Shown here: positions 7,408 to 15,637 of the stretch, piece by piece
How positions within the stretch are numbered: position 1 is the stretch's first letter
Layout: each line of letters opens with the position of its first letter
Assembly (NCBI GenBank): GCA_030837825.1
Contig: JAUQYB010000100.1
Location: 1 to 23,048, forward strand
Source: Albidovulum sp.
Lineage (GTDB): Bacteria > Pseudomonadota > Alphaproteobacteria > Rhodobacterales > Rhodobacteraceae
DNA: 23,048 bases
Reading direction: 5' to 3'
Translations under genes and position numbers: made by a program
The notes under the pieces: generated by a model
Database searches by the model: none
Told to the model about the DNA's origin: nothing
Seen by the model: the letters and a program-made list of their open reading frames with translations, nothing else

Positions 7408-8169
7408 TCACGCAGGGCTGTAGCCCTCGGAGGCCGAGAGCAGTTTCTTGGTGTAGTCGGTTTCGGCGCGGTGGGCGGAGAGCGCCGCGCGCGTCAGTTC
7501 CTCCACCGCCGCCCCGTGCTGCATCACCATCAGCCGGTCGCACATGTGGGCGACGACCGCAAGGTCGTGGCTGACCATGAGGTAGGTCAGCCCGCGTTCG
7601 GCGCGGAGCCGGTCAAGCAGGTTCAGCACCTCGGCCTGGATCGAGGCGTCGAGGGCGGAGGTCGGTTCGTCGAGAAGCAGCACCTCGGGTTCGAGGATCA
7701 GCGCGCGGGCGATGGCGACGCGCTGGCGCTGGCCGCCGGAAAGCTGGTGCGGGTAGCGGAAGCGGAAATCGCTGCCGAGGCCCACGTCCTTCAACGCGGT
7801 CTCGATCCGCTCCTCGCGCCGGTCGAAGCGGTGGATGGCGAGAGGTTCGGACAGGACCCTGTCGACGGTGTGGCGGGGGTGGAGCGAGGCGTAGGGGTCC
7901 TGGAAGACCATCTGCACCCTGCGGAAGAAGGCCGCGGGCCGGGGCGTGGCAAGCGCCGTGCCGTCGAGCCGGATCGTCCCGGCGGTGGTCGGCGCCAGGC
8001 CGCAGATCGCGCGCAGCACGGTGGACTTGCCCGACCCGGATTCGCCGACGATGCCGAAGCTTTCGCCGAGGGCGACGCCGAAGCTGACGCCGCGCACCGC
8101 CTGCACGGTGTCGCCCCCCCGGCGGAAGGTGACGTCGAGACCGTCCACCGCCAGCATCACCTCGCCCAT
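7408..8169 (-). CDS. Peptide ABC transporter ATP-binding protein (DppF-like, short C-terminus)
   Basis: Second ATPase of the first peptide importer, 253 residues. Walker A GESGSGKS (42-49), Q-loop Q90, signature LSGGQ (143-147), Walker B LLLDEP (164-169) and switch H201 are intact. The usual C-terminal oligopeptide extension with the HPYT motif and cysteine cluster is missing; the protein ends shortly after TDYTKKLLSASEGYSPA. Members of the family are normally 260-330 residues. ATG 8169 is preferred because AAGGGA lies 6 bases ahead; it overlaps the upstream ATPase gene by 13 bases. The alternative ATG 8157 overlaps the upstream stop as TGATG. The reading frame extends open to 9024, but this is the upstream ATPase in another frame. 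It functions as a heterodimer with the gene at 8157-8990. Confidence 0.93.
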   Translation of the reverse strand: MGEVMLAVDGLDVTFRRGGDTVQAVRGVSFGVALGESFGIVGESGSGKSTVLRAICGLAPTTAGTIRLDGTALATPRPAAFFRRVQMVFQDPYASLHPRHTVDRVLSEPLAIHRFDRREERIETALKDVGLGSDFRFRYPHQLSGGQRQRVAIARALILEPEVLLLDEPTSALDASIQAEVLNLLDRLRAERGLTYLMVSHDLAVVAHMCDRLMVMQHGAAVEELTRAALSAHRAETDYTKKLLSASEGYSPA

Positions 8170-8990
8170 GCCGCATCCCTTTCGAGCGTGGGCAGCGGCC
8201 GCCGGCCGCCTTCGATCTTCGGCAGGCAGTTCATCAGGCCGCGGGTGTAGGGATGCTGCGCCCGCGCCAGATCGGCGGCCTTCAGTTCCTCGACCACGCG
8301 GCCGGCATACATGACGAGCACCCGGTCGCAGAAGGAGGATACCAGGCGCAGGTCGTGGCTGATGAAGATCAGCCCCATGCCGCGCTCGGCCACCAGCCGG
8401 TCGAGGATGCGCAGCACCTCCACCTGGACGGTGACGTCGAGCGCCGAGGTCGGTTCGTCGGCGATCAGCAGGTCGGGCTCGGTCACCAGCATCATCGCGA
8501 TCATCGCCCGCTGGCCCATGCCGCCCGACAACTCGTGCGGATAGGCGCGGAACACCCGCTCGGGGTCGCGGATCTGCACCGCCTCCAGCATGGCAAGCGC
8601 GCGGGCCCGCGCCTCGGCCCGGGTCTCGCCGGCGCCGAACTTCAGCGCCTCGATCAACTGCCGGCCGATGGTCATCACCGGGTTGAGCGAGAATTTCGGA
8701 TCCTGCATCACCATCGACATCCGCGCGCCGCGGAGCCTTCTCCAGGTGGCCGCCGAGGCGGCGCGCAGGTCGATGCCGTCGAAGTCGAGCACCTTGGCCG
8801 TGGCCCGTCCCGGCGGCGGCGTCAGCCCGAGGATCGCGCGGCCGGTCTGGCTTTTCCCCGAGCCGCTCTCGCCGACGATGCCGAGCCGTTCCCGCCCGAG
8901 CGTGAAGGAGATGCCGCGGACCACCTCGCTTTGCCCCTGGCGGGTGGGGAAGGTCACGCGGAGGTCCTCGACCGTCAGGAGCGGCGTCAT
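8157..8990 (-). CDS. Peptide ABC transporter ATP-binding protein (DppD-like, lacks C-terminal Cys cluster)
   Basis: First ATPase of the Dpp-type importer, 277 residues. It shows Walker A GESGSGKS (40-47), Q96 in MVMQDP, the signature LSGGM (154-158), Walker B with D178-E179 and H212. The C-terminal HPYTRGL motif (236-242) that begins the oligopeptide-transport extension is present, but the protein stops after about 35 more residues and has no C-x5-C-x6-C pattern, unlike the ATPases of the second importer in this window. It overlaps the DppF-like gene at the 3' end. A 43-base gap with a short palindrome separates it from the DppC-like permease gene. Its start, ATG 8990, lies just before the conserved [11 protein letters not shown]. 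Confidence 0.94.
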   Translation of the reverse strand: MTPLLTVEDLRVTFPTRQGQSEVVRGISFTLGRERLGIVGESGSGKSQTGRAILGLTPPPGRATAKVLDFDGIDLRAASAATWRRLRGARMSMVMQDPKFSLNPVMTIGRQLIEALKFGAGETRAEARARALAMLEAVQIRDPERVFRAYPHELSGGMGQRAMIAMMLVTEPDLLIADEPTSALDVTVQVEVLRILDRLVAERGMGLIFISHDLRLVSSFCDRVLVMYAGRVVEELKAADLARAQHPYTRGLMNCLPKIEGGRRPLPTLERDAAWAR

Positions 8991-9000
8991 CTGCGGGAGC

Positions 9001-9033
9001 CTCCGGCGGAGGTATTTGGGGCAAGATGAAAGG
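9001..9033 (-). repeat. Palindrome plus conserved tail in gap between dppC-like and dppD-like genes
   Basis: The 43-base gap contains the palindrome CCTCCG-G-CGGAGG (9001-9013), followed on the plus strand by TATTTGGGGCAAGATGAAA. Read on the minus strand this is a TTTCATCTTGCCCCAAATA segment leading into the hairpin. From memory, very similar blocks recur between genes in Rhodobacterales, so this may be a dispersed small repeat or a processing site; the palindrome itself is seen directly, the recurrence is not checkable here. Confidence 0.45.
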
Positions 9034-9948
9034 TCATTTGCGCGCCTTCGGATCGAGCACGTCGCGCAAGCCGTCGCCGAGCAGGTTGAAGCCCAGCGAG
9101 ACGACGAAGATGGCGATGCCGGGCATGGTGGCGACCCACCACTGGTCGATCAGGAACCGCCGCCCGGAGGCGATCATCGCGCCCCATTCCGGCTCAGGCG
9201 GCTGGGCGCCGAGGCCGAGGAAGCCGAGCCCGGCGGCGGTCAGGATGATCCCGGCCATGTCGAGCGTCACCCGGATGATGATCGAGGAGAGGCAGAGCGG
9301 CGTGACATGGCCCCAGAGGATGCGGGCGGAGGAGGCGCCCTGAAGCCGGGCGGCGTTGATGAAGTCGCTGTCGCGGATCGTCAGCGTCTCGGCGCGGGCG
9401 AGGCGGGCGTAGGGCGGCCAGGAGGTGATCGCGATGGCGATGATCGCGTTCTCGATGCCGGGGCCGAGGGCGGCGACGAAGGCGAGCGCGAGGATCAGCC
9501 GGGGGAAGGCGAGGAAGATGTCGGTCGTGCGCATCAGCACGGTGTCGGTCCAGCCGCCGAAATATCCCGCCGTGGTGCCGACGAGAAGGCCGATCGGGGT
9601 GGCGATCACCGCCACCAGCACCACGACCATCAGCGTGAGGCGCGAGCCGTGGACGATGCGGCTGAAGATGTCGCGCGAGAGGTCGTCGGTGCCGAGCAGG
9701 TGCCCTTCGGTGAGGGGCGGAAGGAAGCGTTCGGTCCTGAGATCGCCGCCGATGACCGGATCGTAGGGCGCGATCAGGTTCGCGAAGACGGCGACGAGGA
9801 TCAGGAGAATGACGATGCCGAGCCCGACCATCGCCAGCCAGTTCGACCGGAAGGCAAGCCAGGTGCGGAAGGCCTGGCCCGCCCTGGCCTGCCGGCGCGA
9901 GGCGGGGCGGTCGCTGAGCAACCAGTCGCGGCGGGAGGTCGCGGTCAT
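9034..9948 (-). CDS. Peptide ABC transporter permease (DppC-like)
   Basis: Second membrane subunit of the Dpp-type importer, 304 residues, of the usual DppC/OppC size. An N-terminal cytoplasmic stretch is followed by a first helix (SNWLAMVGLGIVILLILVAV, about 34-53) and then by the domain with the marker HLLGTDDLSRDIFSRIVHG, in which GTDDLGRD is the family signature. Further helices and the EAA-type loop (NAARLQGASSARILWGHVTP, about 200-220) that contacts the ATPases follow. It ends in LGDGLRDVLDPKARK, the normal C-terminus of OppC-like proteins. The start ATG 9948 overlaps the stop of the DppB-like gene by four bases (ATGA). The open frame up to 10383 is a shadow of that gene. Confidence 0.95.
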   Translation of the reverse strand: MTATSRRDWLLSDRPASRRQARAGQAFRTWLAFRSNWLAMVGLGIVILLILVAVFANLIAPYDPVIGGDLRTERFLPPLTEGHLLGTDDLSRDIFSRIVHGSRLTLMVVVLVAVIATPIGLLVGTTAGYFGGWTDTVLMRTTDIFLAFPRLILALAFVAALGPGIENAIIAIAITSWPPYARLARAETLTIRDSDFINAARLQGASSARILWGHVTPLCLSSIIIRVTLDMAGIILTAAGLGFLGLGAQPPEPEWGAMIASGRRFLIDQWWVATMPGIAIFVVSLGFNLLGDGLRDVLDPKARK

Positions 9949-11006
9949 GCCTGTCTCCGCACGCGGGGGTCGAGAAGGGTGTAGAGAAGGTCCGACAGCA
10001 GGTTCAGCGCGACGAAGGCCGCGCCGATCAGAAGCGTGCCGCCCAGGACCGCGTTCATGTCGGCCGATTGCAGCGAATTGGTGATGTACTGGCCGAGCCC
10101 GGGCCAGGCGAAGACCGTCTCGGTCAGCACCGAGCCTTCGAGGAGGTTGGCGTAGGACAGCGCCACCACGGTGACGAGCGGCACGGCGGCGTTTCTCAGC
10201 GCATGGACCCAGATGATGCGCCACTCCGGCACGCCCTTCACCCGCGCGGTGGTGACGTATTCCTGCGCCAGTTCGTTCAGCATGAAGCTGCGGGTCATCC
10301 GGCTGATGTAGGCCATCGAGAAATAGCCCAGCAGCGAGGCCGGCAGGATGATGTGCGAGAACACGTTGCCGAACGCCTCCCATTGCCCCTGCATGGCGCT
10401 GTCGAGGAGGAGAAGCCCGGTTGCCGGCGTGATCGAATATTCGTAGCCGATGTCGATCCGCCCCGGGCCGGCGACCCAGCCGAGCCGCGCGTAGAAGACC
10501 AGCAGGCCGAGCAGGCCGAGCCAGAAGATCGGCGCGGAATAGCCGACGAGGCCGAGGACGCGCACCACCTGGTCGACAAGCCGGCCCTGCCGGACCGCCG
10601 CCCAGACCCCGACAGGGATGCCGAGGAGGGTGCCGATGACGATCGACACGGTGGCCAGTTCCAGCGTCGCGGGGAACACGCGGGCGATGTCCTCGGTGAT
10701 CGGCCGCTTGGTCAGGAAGCTTTCGCCGAAGTCGCCGGTGGCGACCTTCTGGAGGTAGAGCCAGAACTGTTCGTAAAGCGGCTTGTCGAGGCCGAGCTCG
10801 AGGTAGACCCGGTCGTAGACCGATTTCGGGGCGCGATCGCCGATGACCGCCAGCACCGGGTCGACCGGAACCACGCGGCCGATGAGGAAGGTCACGACGA
10901 GGAGGCCGAGCAGCGTCAGCGCGAGCGTGGCGAGAAGTCTCGCGGCCTTCCCGAGGAACCGCAGGAGGGCGCTTTCACGCCCCCCACCGGCAGTCGTGGC
11001 GCTCAT
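9945..11006 (-). CDS. Peptide ABC transporter permease (DppB-like)
   Basis: First membrane subunit of the Dpp-type importer, 353 residues. A first transmembrane helix (LLATLALTLLGLLVVTFLIG, about 23-42) is followed by a periplasmic segment with LGLDKPLYEQFWLYL and GDFGESF, typical of DppB/OppB. The remaining helices follow, with the coupling loop TTARVKGVPEWRIIWVHALR (about 250-270), and the protein ends in LLSDLLYTLLDPRVR. It begins one base after the stop of the binding-protein gene. It is somewhat longer than OppB of the second importer (307), because of an insertion around YEYSITPATGLLLLDSAM (about 190-215), which is seen in many members specific for di- and tripeptides. Role and partners are clear; the substrate is inferred. 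Confidence 0.95.
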   Translation of the reverse strand: MSATTAGGGRESALLRFLGKAARLLATLALTLLGLLVVTFLIGRVVPVDPVLAVIGDRAPKSVYDRVYLELGLDKPLYEQFWLYLQKVATGDFGESFLTKRPITEDIARVFPATLELATVSIVIGTLLGIPVGVWAAVRQGRLVDQVVRVLGLVGYSAPIFWLGLLGLLVFYARLGWVAGPGRIDIGYEYSITPATGLLLLDSAMQGQWEAFGNVFSHIILPASLLGYFSMAYISRMTRSFMLNELAQEYVTTARVKGVPEWRIIWVHALRNAAVPLVTVVALSYANLLEGSVLTETVFAWPGLGQYITNSLQSADMNAVLGGTLLIGAAFVALNLLSDLLYTLLDPRVRRQA

Positions 11007-11007
11007 C

Positions 11008-12600
11008 TCACTTCGTCACATGGGCGTAGTTGTTGTCGTTGAACGAGGGACCGACGACAAAGCCCTCGACGTTCGACCTGAGCGCCGAGACCTCGATCTG
11101 CTGGAACATGATCACGAAGGGCGAGGTCTCCTGGACTTCCTTCTGCAACGCGACATACATCTCGGCGCGTTTGGCCGGATCGGGCTCCAGCACGGCGGCA
11201 TCGACCTGCTTGGACAGTTCGGGAATGTCCCAGGCGTTGCGCCAGGCAAGCGGCTTGGCGGCGGCGTCGTCGGAGTTGTCGGGGTTGCGCGCGAAGGTGT
11301 CGGCGTTGGTGTGCGGGTCCTGGTAGTCCGGGCCCCAGACGCCGATGTAGATGTCGTGGTTGCGGGCGCGATACTTGGTCAGCGTCTGCTGGCCGTCGCC
11401 GGGGATCAGCTCGATCTTCACCCCCGCCTCGGCCGCGGTCTGCTGGCTCGCCTGGGCCATGCCGGTGATCTCGGGGGTGTTGCGGGTGTCCATCGTCACC
11501 GAGAAGCCGTCGGGAAGGCCCGCCTGGGCCAGAAGCTCCTTGGCCTTCGCCACGTCGAGCGAGAACGGGTTGTCGTCCAGCGCGCCGAGGAAGCCTTCGG
11601 GCAGGAAGGCCTGGTGGACAGTCACCTTGCCCTTCATGATCGTGTCGGCGATCGCCTGGTAGTCGACGAGATATTTCATCGCCTGCCGCACTTCGGGCTT
11701 GGCGAGGGTCTCGTTCTTCTGGTTGAGCCCCATGTAGTAGATCGTGCCCTTGACGCCCTGCTGGATCTTGATGTCGGGGTTGGCCGACACCGCGTCGATC
11801 TCTTCGGCGCCGAGCGAGCGGGCGATGTCGACGTCGCCCTGTTCGAGAAGCAGGCGCTGGGTCGCGCCCTCGGGGATGTGGCGGTAGATCACCCGCGCCA
11901 TCGGCGGCGCGTCGCCCGAGTAGTTGGCATTGCGCTCCATCACCACGGCCTCGTTGGCGCGCCATTCGCGGATCGTGAAGGGGCCGGAGCCGGCATAGTT
12001 GGTCTTCAGCCAGTCATAGCCGAAATCGCCGTTCGCCTCGTGCTCCATCACCAGCTTCTGGTCGACGATGTAGCCCACCGTCGCGGTCAGGCAGTAAAGC
12101 ACCAGAGAGGGCGCATAGGGCTTGTCCATCTTGAACTGGACGGTGTCCTCGCCGGTCTTGACGACCATCTCGTCGACGTTGTCCGGGGTCAGCCCGAACT
12201 GGCCGAGGATGAAGGCGGGCGACTTGTCGAGCTTGACCGCACGGGTGAGCGAGAAGACGACGTCATCGGCGGTGATCGGGTTGCCGGAGGCGAAGGTGCG
12301 GCCGGGCTTGATCTTGAAGGTGATCGACATTCCGTCTTCGGCGACTTCCCAGCTTTCGGCGATCTTGCCGAAGATTTTCGTCACGTCGGCGGGATCGTAG
12401 CTGACCAGTCCCTCGTAGGAATTGGCGGCGATCTCCGAGGCGGTGAACTCGAAGATCTCGGCCGGGTCGAGCGAGATGATGTCGTCGATCGCCCAGGCCT
12501 GGATCAGCGTGTCGGGGGGCGTTTCGGCATGGATCGCCGGCGCTCCGAGAAGGGCGAAAGCTGCGACGGTGGCCGCAAGAAGGGTGCGACTGTGCTGCAT
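11008..12600 (-). CDS. Peptide ABC transporter substrate-binding protein (DppA-like, SBP_bac_5)
   Basis: Periplasmic binding protein of the first importer, 530 residues, the usual length of family 5 solute-binding proteins. A Sec signal peptide (MQHSRTLLAATVAAFALLGA..., cleavage probably after IHA near residue 25) has no lipobox Cys. Mature-protein hallmarks include SLDPAEIFEFTASEIAANSY, LAESWEV-like IAESWEVAEDGMSITFKIKP, the region FASGNPITADDVVFSL, and YAGSGPFTIREW in lobe 1. The start ATG 12600 has GGAGAG ahead and a promoter at 12681-12709. It heads an operon with two permeases, two ATPases, an M19 dipeptidase and a glycosylase. It most likely binds di- or short peptides; related proteins bind other ligands, so this is inference from the downstream dipeptidase. 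Confidence 0.94.
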   Translation of the reverse strand: MQHSRTLLAATVAAFALLGAPAIHAETPPDTLIQAWAIDDIISLDPAEIFEFTASEIAANSYEGLVSYDPADVTKIFGKIAESWEVAEDGMSITFKIKPGRTFASGNPITADDVVFSLTRAVKLDKSPAFILGQFGLTPDNVDEMVVKTGEDTVQFKMDKPYAPSLVLYCLTATVGYIVDQKLVMEHEANGDFGYDWLKTNYAGSGPFTIREWRANEAVVMERNANYSGDAPPMARVIYRHIPEGATQRLLLEQGDVDIARSLGAEEIDAVSANPDIKIQQGVKGTIYYMGLNQKNETLAKPEVRQAMKYLVDYQAIADTIMKGKVTVHQAFLPEGFLGALDDNPFSLDVAKAKELLAQAGLPDGFSVTMDTRNTPEITGMAQASQQTAAEAGVKIELIPGDGQQTLTKYRARNHDIYIGVWGPDYQDPHTNADTFARNPDNSDDAAAKPLAWRNAWDIPELSKQVDAAVLEPDPAKRAEMYVALQKEVQETSPFVIMFQQIEVSALRSNVEGFVVGPSFNDNNYAHVTK

Positions 12601-12680
12601 GGGTGATCTCTCCGCTGTCGGTCGTTTGTTTCGCTGCCGGTCTCTGCGCGTCTGGCGGCGGACCGGGCTTCCGTGGGCCG

Positions 12681-12709
12681 ATTAACCGCTTGGTAAAATT
12701 CGAAGTCAA
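12681..12709 (-). promoter_or_regulatory. Sigma70-type promoter of the Dpp-type operon
   Basis: On the minus strand TTGACT (12709-12704, 5 of 6 to consensus) and GTTAAT (12686-12681, 4 of 6) are separated by exactly 17 bases. It lies in the only AT-rich stretch between the divergent dppA-like and FAH genes, about 80 bases ahead of the dppA-like start. An imperfect inverted repeat, TTAACC-GCTT-GGTAAA (12682-12697), overlaps the -10 and could be an operator. Positions are seen; activity is inferred. I find no comparable plus-strand promoter for the FAH gene. Confidence 0.55.
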
Positions 12710-12796
12710 GGACAAAGGCGCGTGCCGGAACTTGACCTGTCCGGGCGGACCGGCGAGCCTGCCACTGCGGGAACGGGCAGAGAAAGCGGGGGCAAC

Positions 12797-13651
12797 ATGA
12801 AACTCGTGCGGTATGGGACAAGGGGCGGCGAGCGTCCCGGAATGGTCGATCGCGACGGCCGGGTGCGCGACCTGTCGGGCATCGTGCCGGACGTCGCGGG
12901 CGAAGCCCTTCTGCCCGGCACTCTGGCGCGGCTCGCCGCACTCGATCCCTCGGTGCTGCCGCTGGTTCCGGGGGTGCCGCAGGCGGGGCTCCGGCTCGGC
13001 CCCTGCGTCGGCGGGGTGGGAAAGTTCGTCTGCATCGGGCTCAACTATGCCGACCACGCGGCCGAGGCGGGCATGGCCGTGCCACCGGAGCCGGTGATCT
13101 TCGGCAAGTGGACCTCGTCGATCTCGGGCCCCGACGACGACGTGGAACTGCCGCGCGGCTCGGTCAAGACCGACTGGGAGGTGGAGCTTGGCGTCGTCAT
13201 CGGCCGGGGCGGCAGATACATTCCCGAGGCGGATGCGCTGTCGCATGTCGCCGGCTACTGCGTCGTCAACGACGTTTCCGAACGCGAATACCAGGTGGAA
13301 CGGGCCGGCACCTGGGACAAGGGCAAGGGCTGCGACACCTTCGGGCCGGTCGGCCCCTGGCTCGTCACCCCCGACGAGGCGGGCGAGGTGGGCAACCTCG
13401 GGATGTGGCTCGACGTCGACGGCGAGCGGATGCAGCAGGGCACGACCGCGACGATGGTCTACAAGGTGCCCTTCCTCGTTTCCTACGTCAGCCGGTTCAT
13501 GTCGCTGCAACCGGGCGACCTGATCGCCACCGGCACGCCGCCCGGCGTCGGCATGGGGCGAAAGCCGCCGCGCTACCTGAAGGCGGGCGAGGTGATGCGG
13601 CTCTCGGTCGAGGGGCTGGGCGTGCAGACCCAGCGCGTCGTGCAGGGCTGA
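12797..13651 (+). CDS. Fumarylacetoacetate hydrolase (FAH) family protein
   Basis: A 284-residue cytosolic metal-dependent enzyme of the FAH superfamily, whose members cleave or decarboxylate beta-keto or 2-oxo acids (fumarylpyruvate hydrolase, ureidoglycolate lyase, 2-oxo-hept-3-ene-dioate family). Visible are KFVCIGLNYADHAAEAG (about 76-92), the metal ligands E128 and E130 in DWEVELG and D159 in VVNDVSER, the lid/active region GKGCDTFGPVGPWLVTPDE, and the late ATGTPPGVGMGRKPPRYLK. ATG 12797 is chosen over the open extension to 12722 since the conserved N-terminus MKLVRYG starts here, with GCGGGGG ahead. It stands alone on the plus strand between the two peptide importers, 6 bases before the convergent stop of the oppF-like gene. 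The exact substrate cannot be decided; no neighbouring aromatic-degradation gene helps. Confidence 0.92.
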   Translation: MKLVRYGTRGGERPGMVDRDGRVRDLSGIVPDVAGEALLPGTLARLAALDPSVLPLVPGVPQAGLRLGPCVGGVGKFVCIGLNYADHAAEAGMAVPPEPVIFGKWTSSISGPDDDVELPRGSVKTDWEVELGVVIGRGGRYIPEADALSHVAGYCVVNDVSEREYQVERAGTWDKGKGCDTFGPVGPWLVTPDEAGEVGNLGMWLDVDGERMQQGTTATMVYKVPFLVSYVSRFMSLQPGDLIATGTPPGVGMGRKPPRYLKAGEVMRLSVEGLGVQTQRVVQG

Positions 13652-13657
13652 ACCGGC

Positions 13658-14671
13658 TCAGGCGGGTTCCGCCAAGCGCCTCGTCTTCAGCAGCGGGCCG
13701 GGGAAATGGCAGGCGACGCCATGCCCGCCCGTCGTCAGCACCGGCACCTCGCGCGCGCAAAGCGCCTCGGCGCGCGGGCAGCGGGTGCGGAAGACGCAGC
13801 CCGATGGCGGGTTCATCGGCGAGGGCAGGTCGCCCTCGAGCGGGATGATCCGCTTGGCCCGTTCGGCCGCCGGGTCGGGGATCGGCACCGCCGAGAGCAG
13901 CGCCTGGGTATAGGGATGCTGCGGATCGGCATAAAGATCGCGGGCCTGCGCGATCTCCATCGTGCGGCCGAGATAGAGCACCATCACCCGGTCGGAAATG
14001 TGCTTCACCACCGAAAGGTCGTGGGCGATGAAGATCATCGCCAGCCCGAGGTCGCGCTGCAACTCGGCAAGAAGGTTGATCACCTGCGCCTGGATCGACA
14101 CGTCGAGCGCCGAGACCGGTTCGTCGCAGATCAGAAGCTTCGGGCGCACGATCAGCGCCCGGGCGATGCCGATCCGCTGGCACTGGCCGCCCGAGAATTC
14201 GTGCGGGTAGCGGTTGATCTGGTTGGGCAGAAGCCCGACCCGGTCCATCATCTCCTTCACCCGGGCCTTCACCTCGGCGTCGGCAAGGCCCCTCTGGTGG
14301 GTCCTGAGCGGCTCGGCGATGATCTGGCCGACGGTCATGCGGGGGTTGAGGCTCGCCAGCGGGTCCTGGAACACCATCTGGATGTCGGCGCGGTATTTCA
14401 GCATCTGCGCGCGGGAAAGCGCCAGCAGGTCGGTGCCGTCGGCCCAGATCGCGCGCCCCGTCGCCGGCACCATCTGGATCAGCGCGCGGGCGAGCGTGGA
14501 CTTGCCGCAGCCGGATTCGCCGACGATGCCCAGCGTCTCGCCCGCCAGAAGCTCGAAGTTCACGCCCGAGACCGCGTGCAGGCGCCGCGGCGGTGTCCAG
14601 GGCATGTCGCCGGCGCCGCGAAGTTCGAAGGTCACGCGCAGGTCCTCGACGCTGAGCAGGGGCCGGGTCAT
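13658..14671 (-). CDS. Oligopeptide ABC transporter ATP-binding protein (OppF-like)
   Basis: Second ATPase of the Opp-type importer, 337 residues. Walker A GESGCGKS (51-58), Q102 (FQDP), the signature FSGGQ (159-163), Walker B ICDEP (181-185) and H217 are intact. The OppF extension is complete: [13 protein letters not shown] (251-263) and then Cys 292, 298, 305 and 321 in the pattern C-x5-C-x6-C-x15-C. In related peptide importers such C-terminal cysteines have been reported to hold a [4Fe-4S] cluster. The start ATG 14671 overlaps the stop of the OppD-like gene (ATGA). It is the last gene of the operon and meets the FAH gene convergently with only 6 bases between stops. Confidence 0.95.
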   Translation of the reverse strand: MTRPLLSVEDLRVTFELRGAGDMPWTPPRRLHAVSGVNFELLAGETLGIVGESGCGKSTLARALIQMVPATGRAIWADGTDLLALSRAQMLKYRADIQMVFQDPLASLNPRMTVGQIIAEPLRTHQRGLADAEVKARVKEMMDRVGLLPNQINRYPHEFSGGQCQRIGIARALIVRPKLLICDEPVSALDVSIQAQVINLLAELQRDLGLAMIFIAHDLSVVKHISDRVMVLYLGRTMEIAQARDLYADPQHPYTQALLSAVPIPDPAAERAKRIIPLEGDLPSPMNPPSGCVFRTRCPRAEALCAREVPVLTTGGHGVACHFPGPLLKTRRLAEPA

Positions 14672-15636
14672 GCCAGTTCCTCCAGCGAACGGTTGCAGGC
14701 GCGCAAGCGGCCGGGGGCGAATTCGGTCAAGGGATCGAGATGGTCAAGGCAATCCTCGCCCGCGTATTCGCAGCGCGGTGCGAAGGGGCAGCCGGGCGGC
14801 GGGTTGGTCATGTTGGGCGGACTGCCGGGGATCGCCGACAGCGCCTCGCCTTCCTGGTCGACGCGCGGGATCGCGGAAAGAAGCCCGCGGGTATAGGGAT
14901 GCGAGGGCGCCGCGAACAGGGGGTCGGTGGGGCTCTTCTCCATCACCTGCCCGCCGTAGAGGACGAGCACCCGTTCGCAGAACCCGGCGACCACGCCGAG
15001 GTCGTGGGTGATCAGGATCGTCGCCATGCCGAAGTCGCGCCTGAGGTCGGCCAGCAGCGCCATGATCTGCGCCTGCACGGTGACGTCGAGCGCCGTCGTC
15101 GGCTCGTCGGCGATCAGCAGGTCCGGCCGGCAGAGCAGCGACATGGCGATCATCACCCGCTGCCGCATCCCCCCCGAGAACTCGTGCGGATAGAGCGTGA
15201 CCCGCGCCCGCGCGTCGGGGATGCGCACCGCGTCGAGCATCCGCGCGCTTTCCGTCACCGCCTCCGCCCTGGCCATCCCCTTGTGGTGGACCAGCACCTC
15301 GGCCATCTGGTCGGAGACCCGCATGTAGGGGTTGAGCGAGGTCATCGGGTCCTGGAAGACCATCGCGATCTTGTCGGCACGGATCGGGTTGATCACCGCC
15401 GGCGGCGCGTTGAGAATCTCCTTGCCCTCGAAGCGGACCGAGCCGGTGGCGCGGCCGTTCTTGGCCAGAAGCCCCATGACGGCGAAGGCAAGCTGGCTCT
15501 TGCCCGAGCCCGACTCGCCCACGATGCCGAGCGTCTCGCCCCGGTCGAGCGAGAGCGTCACGCCGTTGACCGCGTTCACCGTGCCGTCGGGCGTGTCGAA
15601 GCGGACCGAAAGGTCGCGGATGTCGAGAAGCGCCAT
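14668..15636 (-). CDS. Oligopeptide ABC transporter ATP-binding protein (OppD-like)
   Basis: First ATPase of the Opp-type importer, 322 residues. Walker A GESGSGKS (40-47), Q95, the signature FSGGM (153-157), Walker B LLIADEP with D177-E178 and H211 are present. It has the full C-terminal oligopeptide domain: [12 protein letters not shown] (246-257), [13 protein letters not shown], and four cysteines at 283, 289, 296 and 314 (C-x5-C-x6-C-x17-C). It begins one base after the stop of the oppC-like gene and overlaps the next ATPase gene by four bases. Together with OppF it drives peptide import by ATP hydrolysis at the cytoplasmic face. Confidence 0.95.
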   Translation of the reverse strand: MALLDIRDLSVRFDTPDGTVNAVNGVTLSLDRGETLGIVGESGSGKSQLAFAVMGLLAKNGRATGSVRFEGKEILNAPPAVINPIRADKIAMVFQDPMTSLNPYMRVSDQMAEVLVHHKGMARAEAVTESARMLDAVRIPDARARVTLYPHEFSGGMRQRVMIAMSLLCRPDLLIADEPTTALDVTVQAQIMALLADLRRDFGMATILITHDLGVVAGFCERVLVLYGGQVMEKSPTDPLFAAPSHPYTRGLLSAIPRVDQEGEALSAIPGSPPNMTNPPPGCPFAPRCEYAGEDCLDHLDPLTEFAPGRLRACNRSLEELA

Positions 15637-15637
15637 C

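Noticed and set aside
10843..12606. Plus-strand 587-codon open frame opposite the dppA-like gene
   Set aside because: Antisense shadow with Val/Gly/Asp/His-rich low-information sequence; the minus strand encodes a complete signal-peptide-bearing binding protein.
12263..13510. Minus-strand 415-codon frame bridging the dppA-like gene start and the FAH gene
   Set aside because: Runs antisense to the FAH enzyme and then out of frame through the dppA-like gene; no domain.
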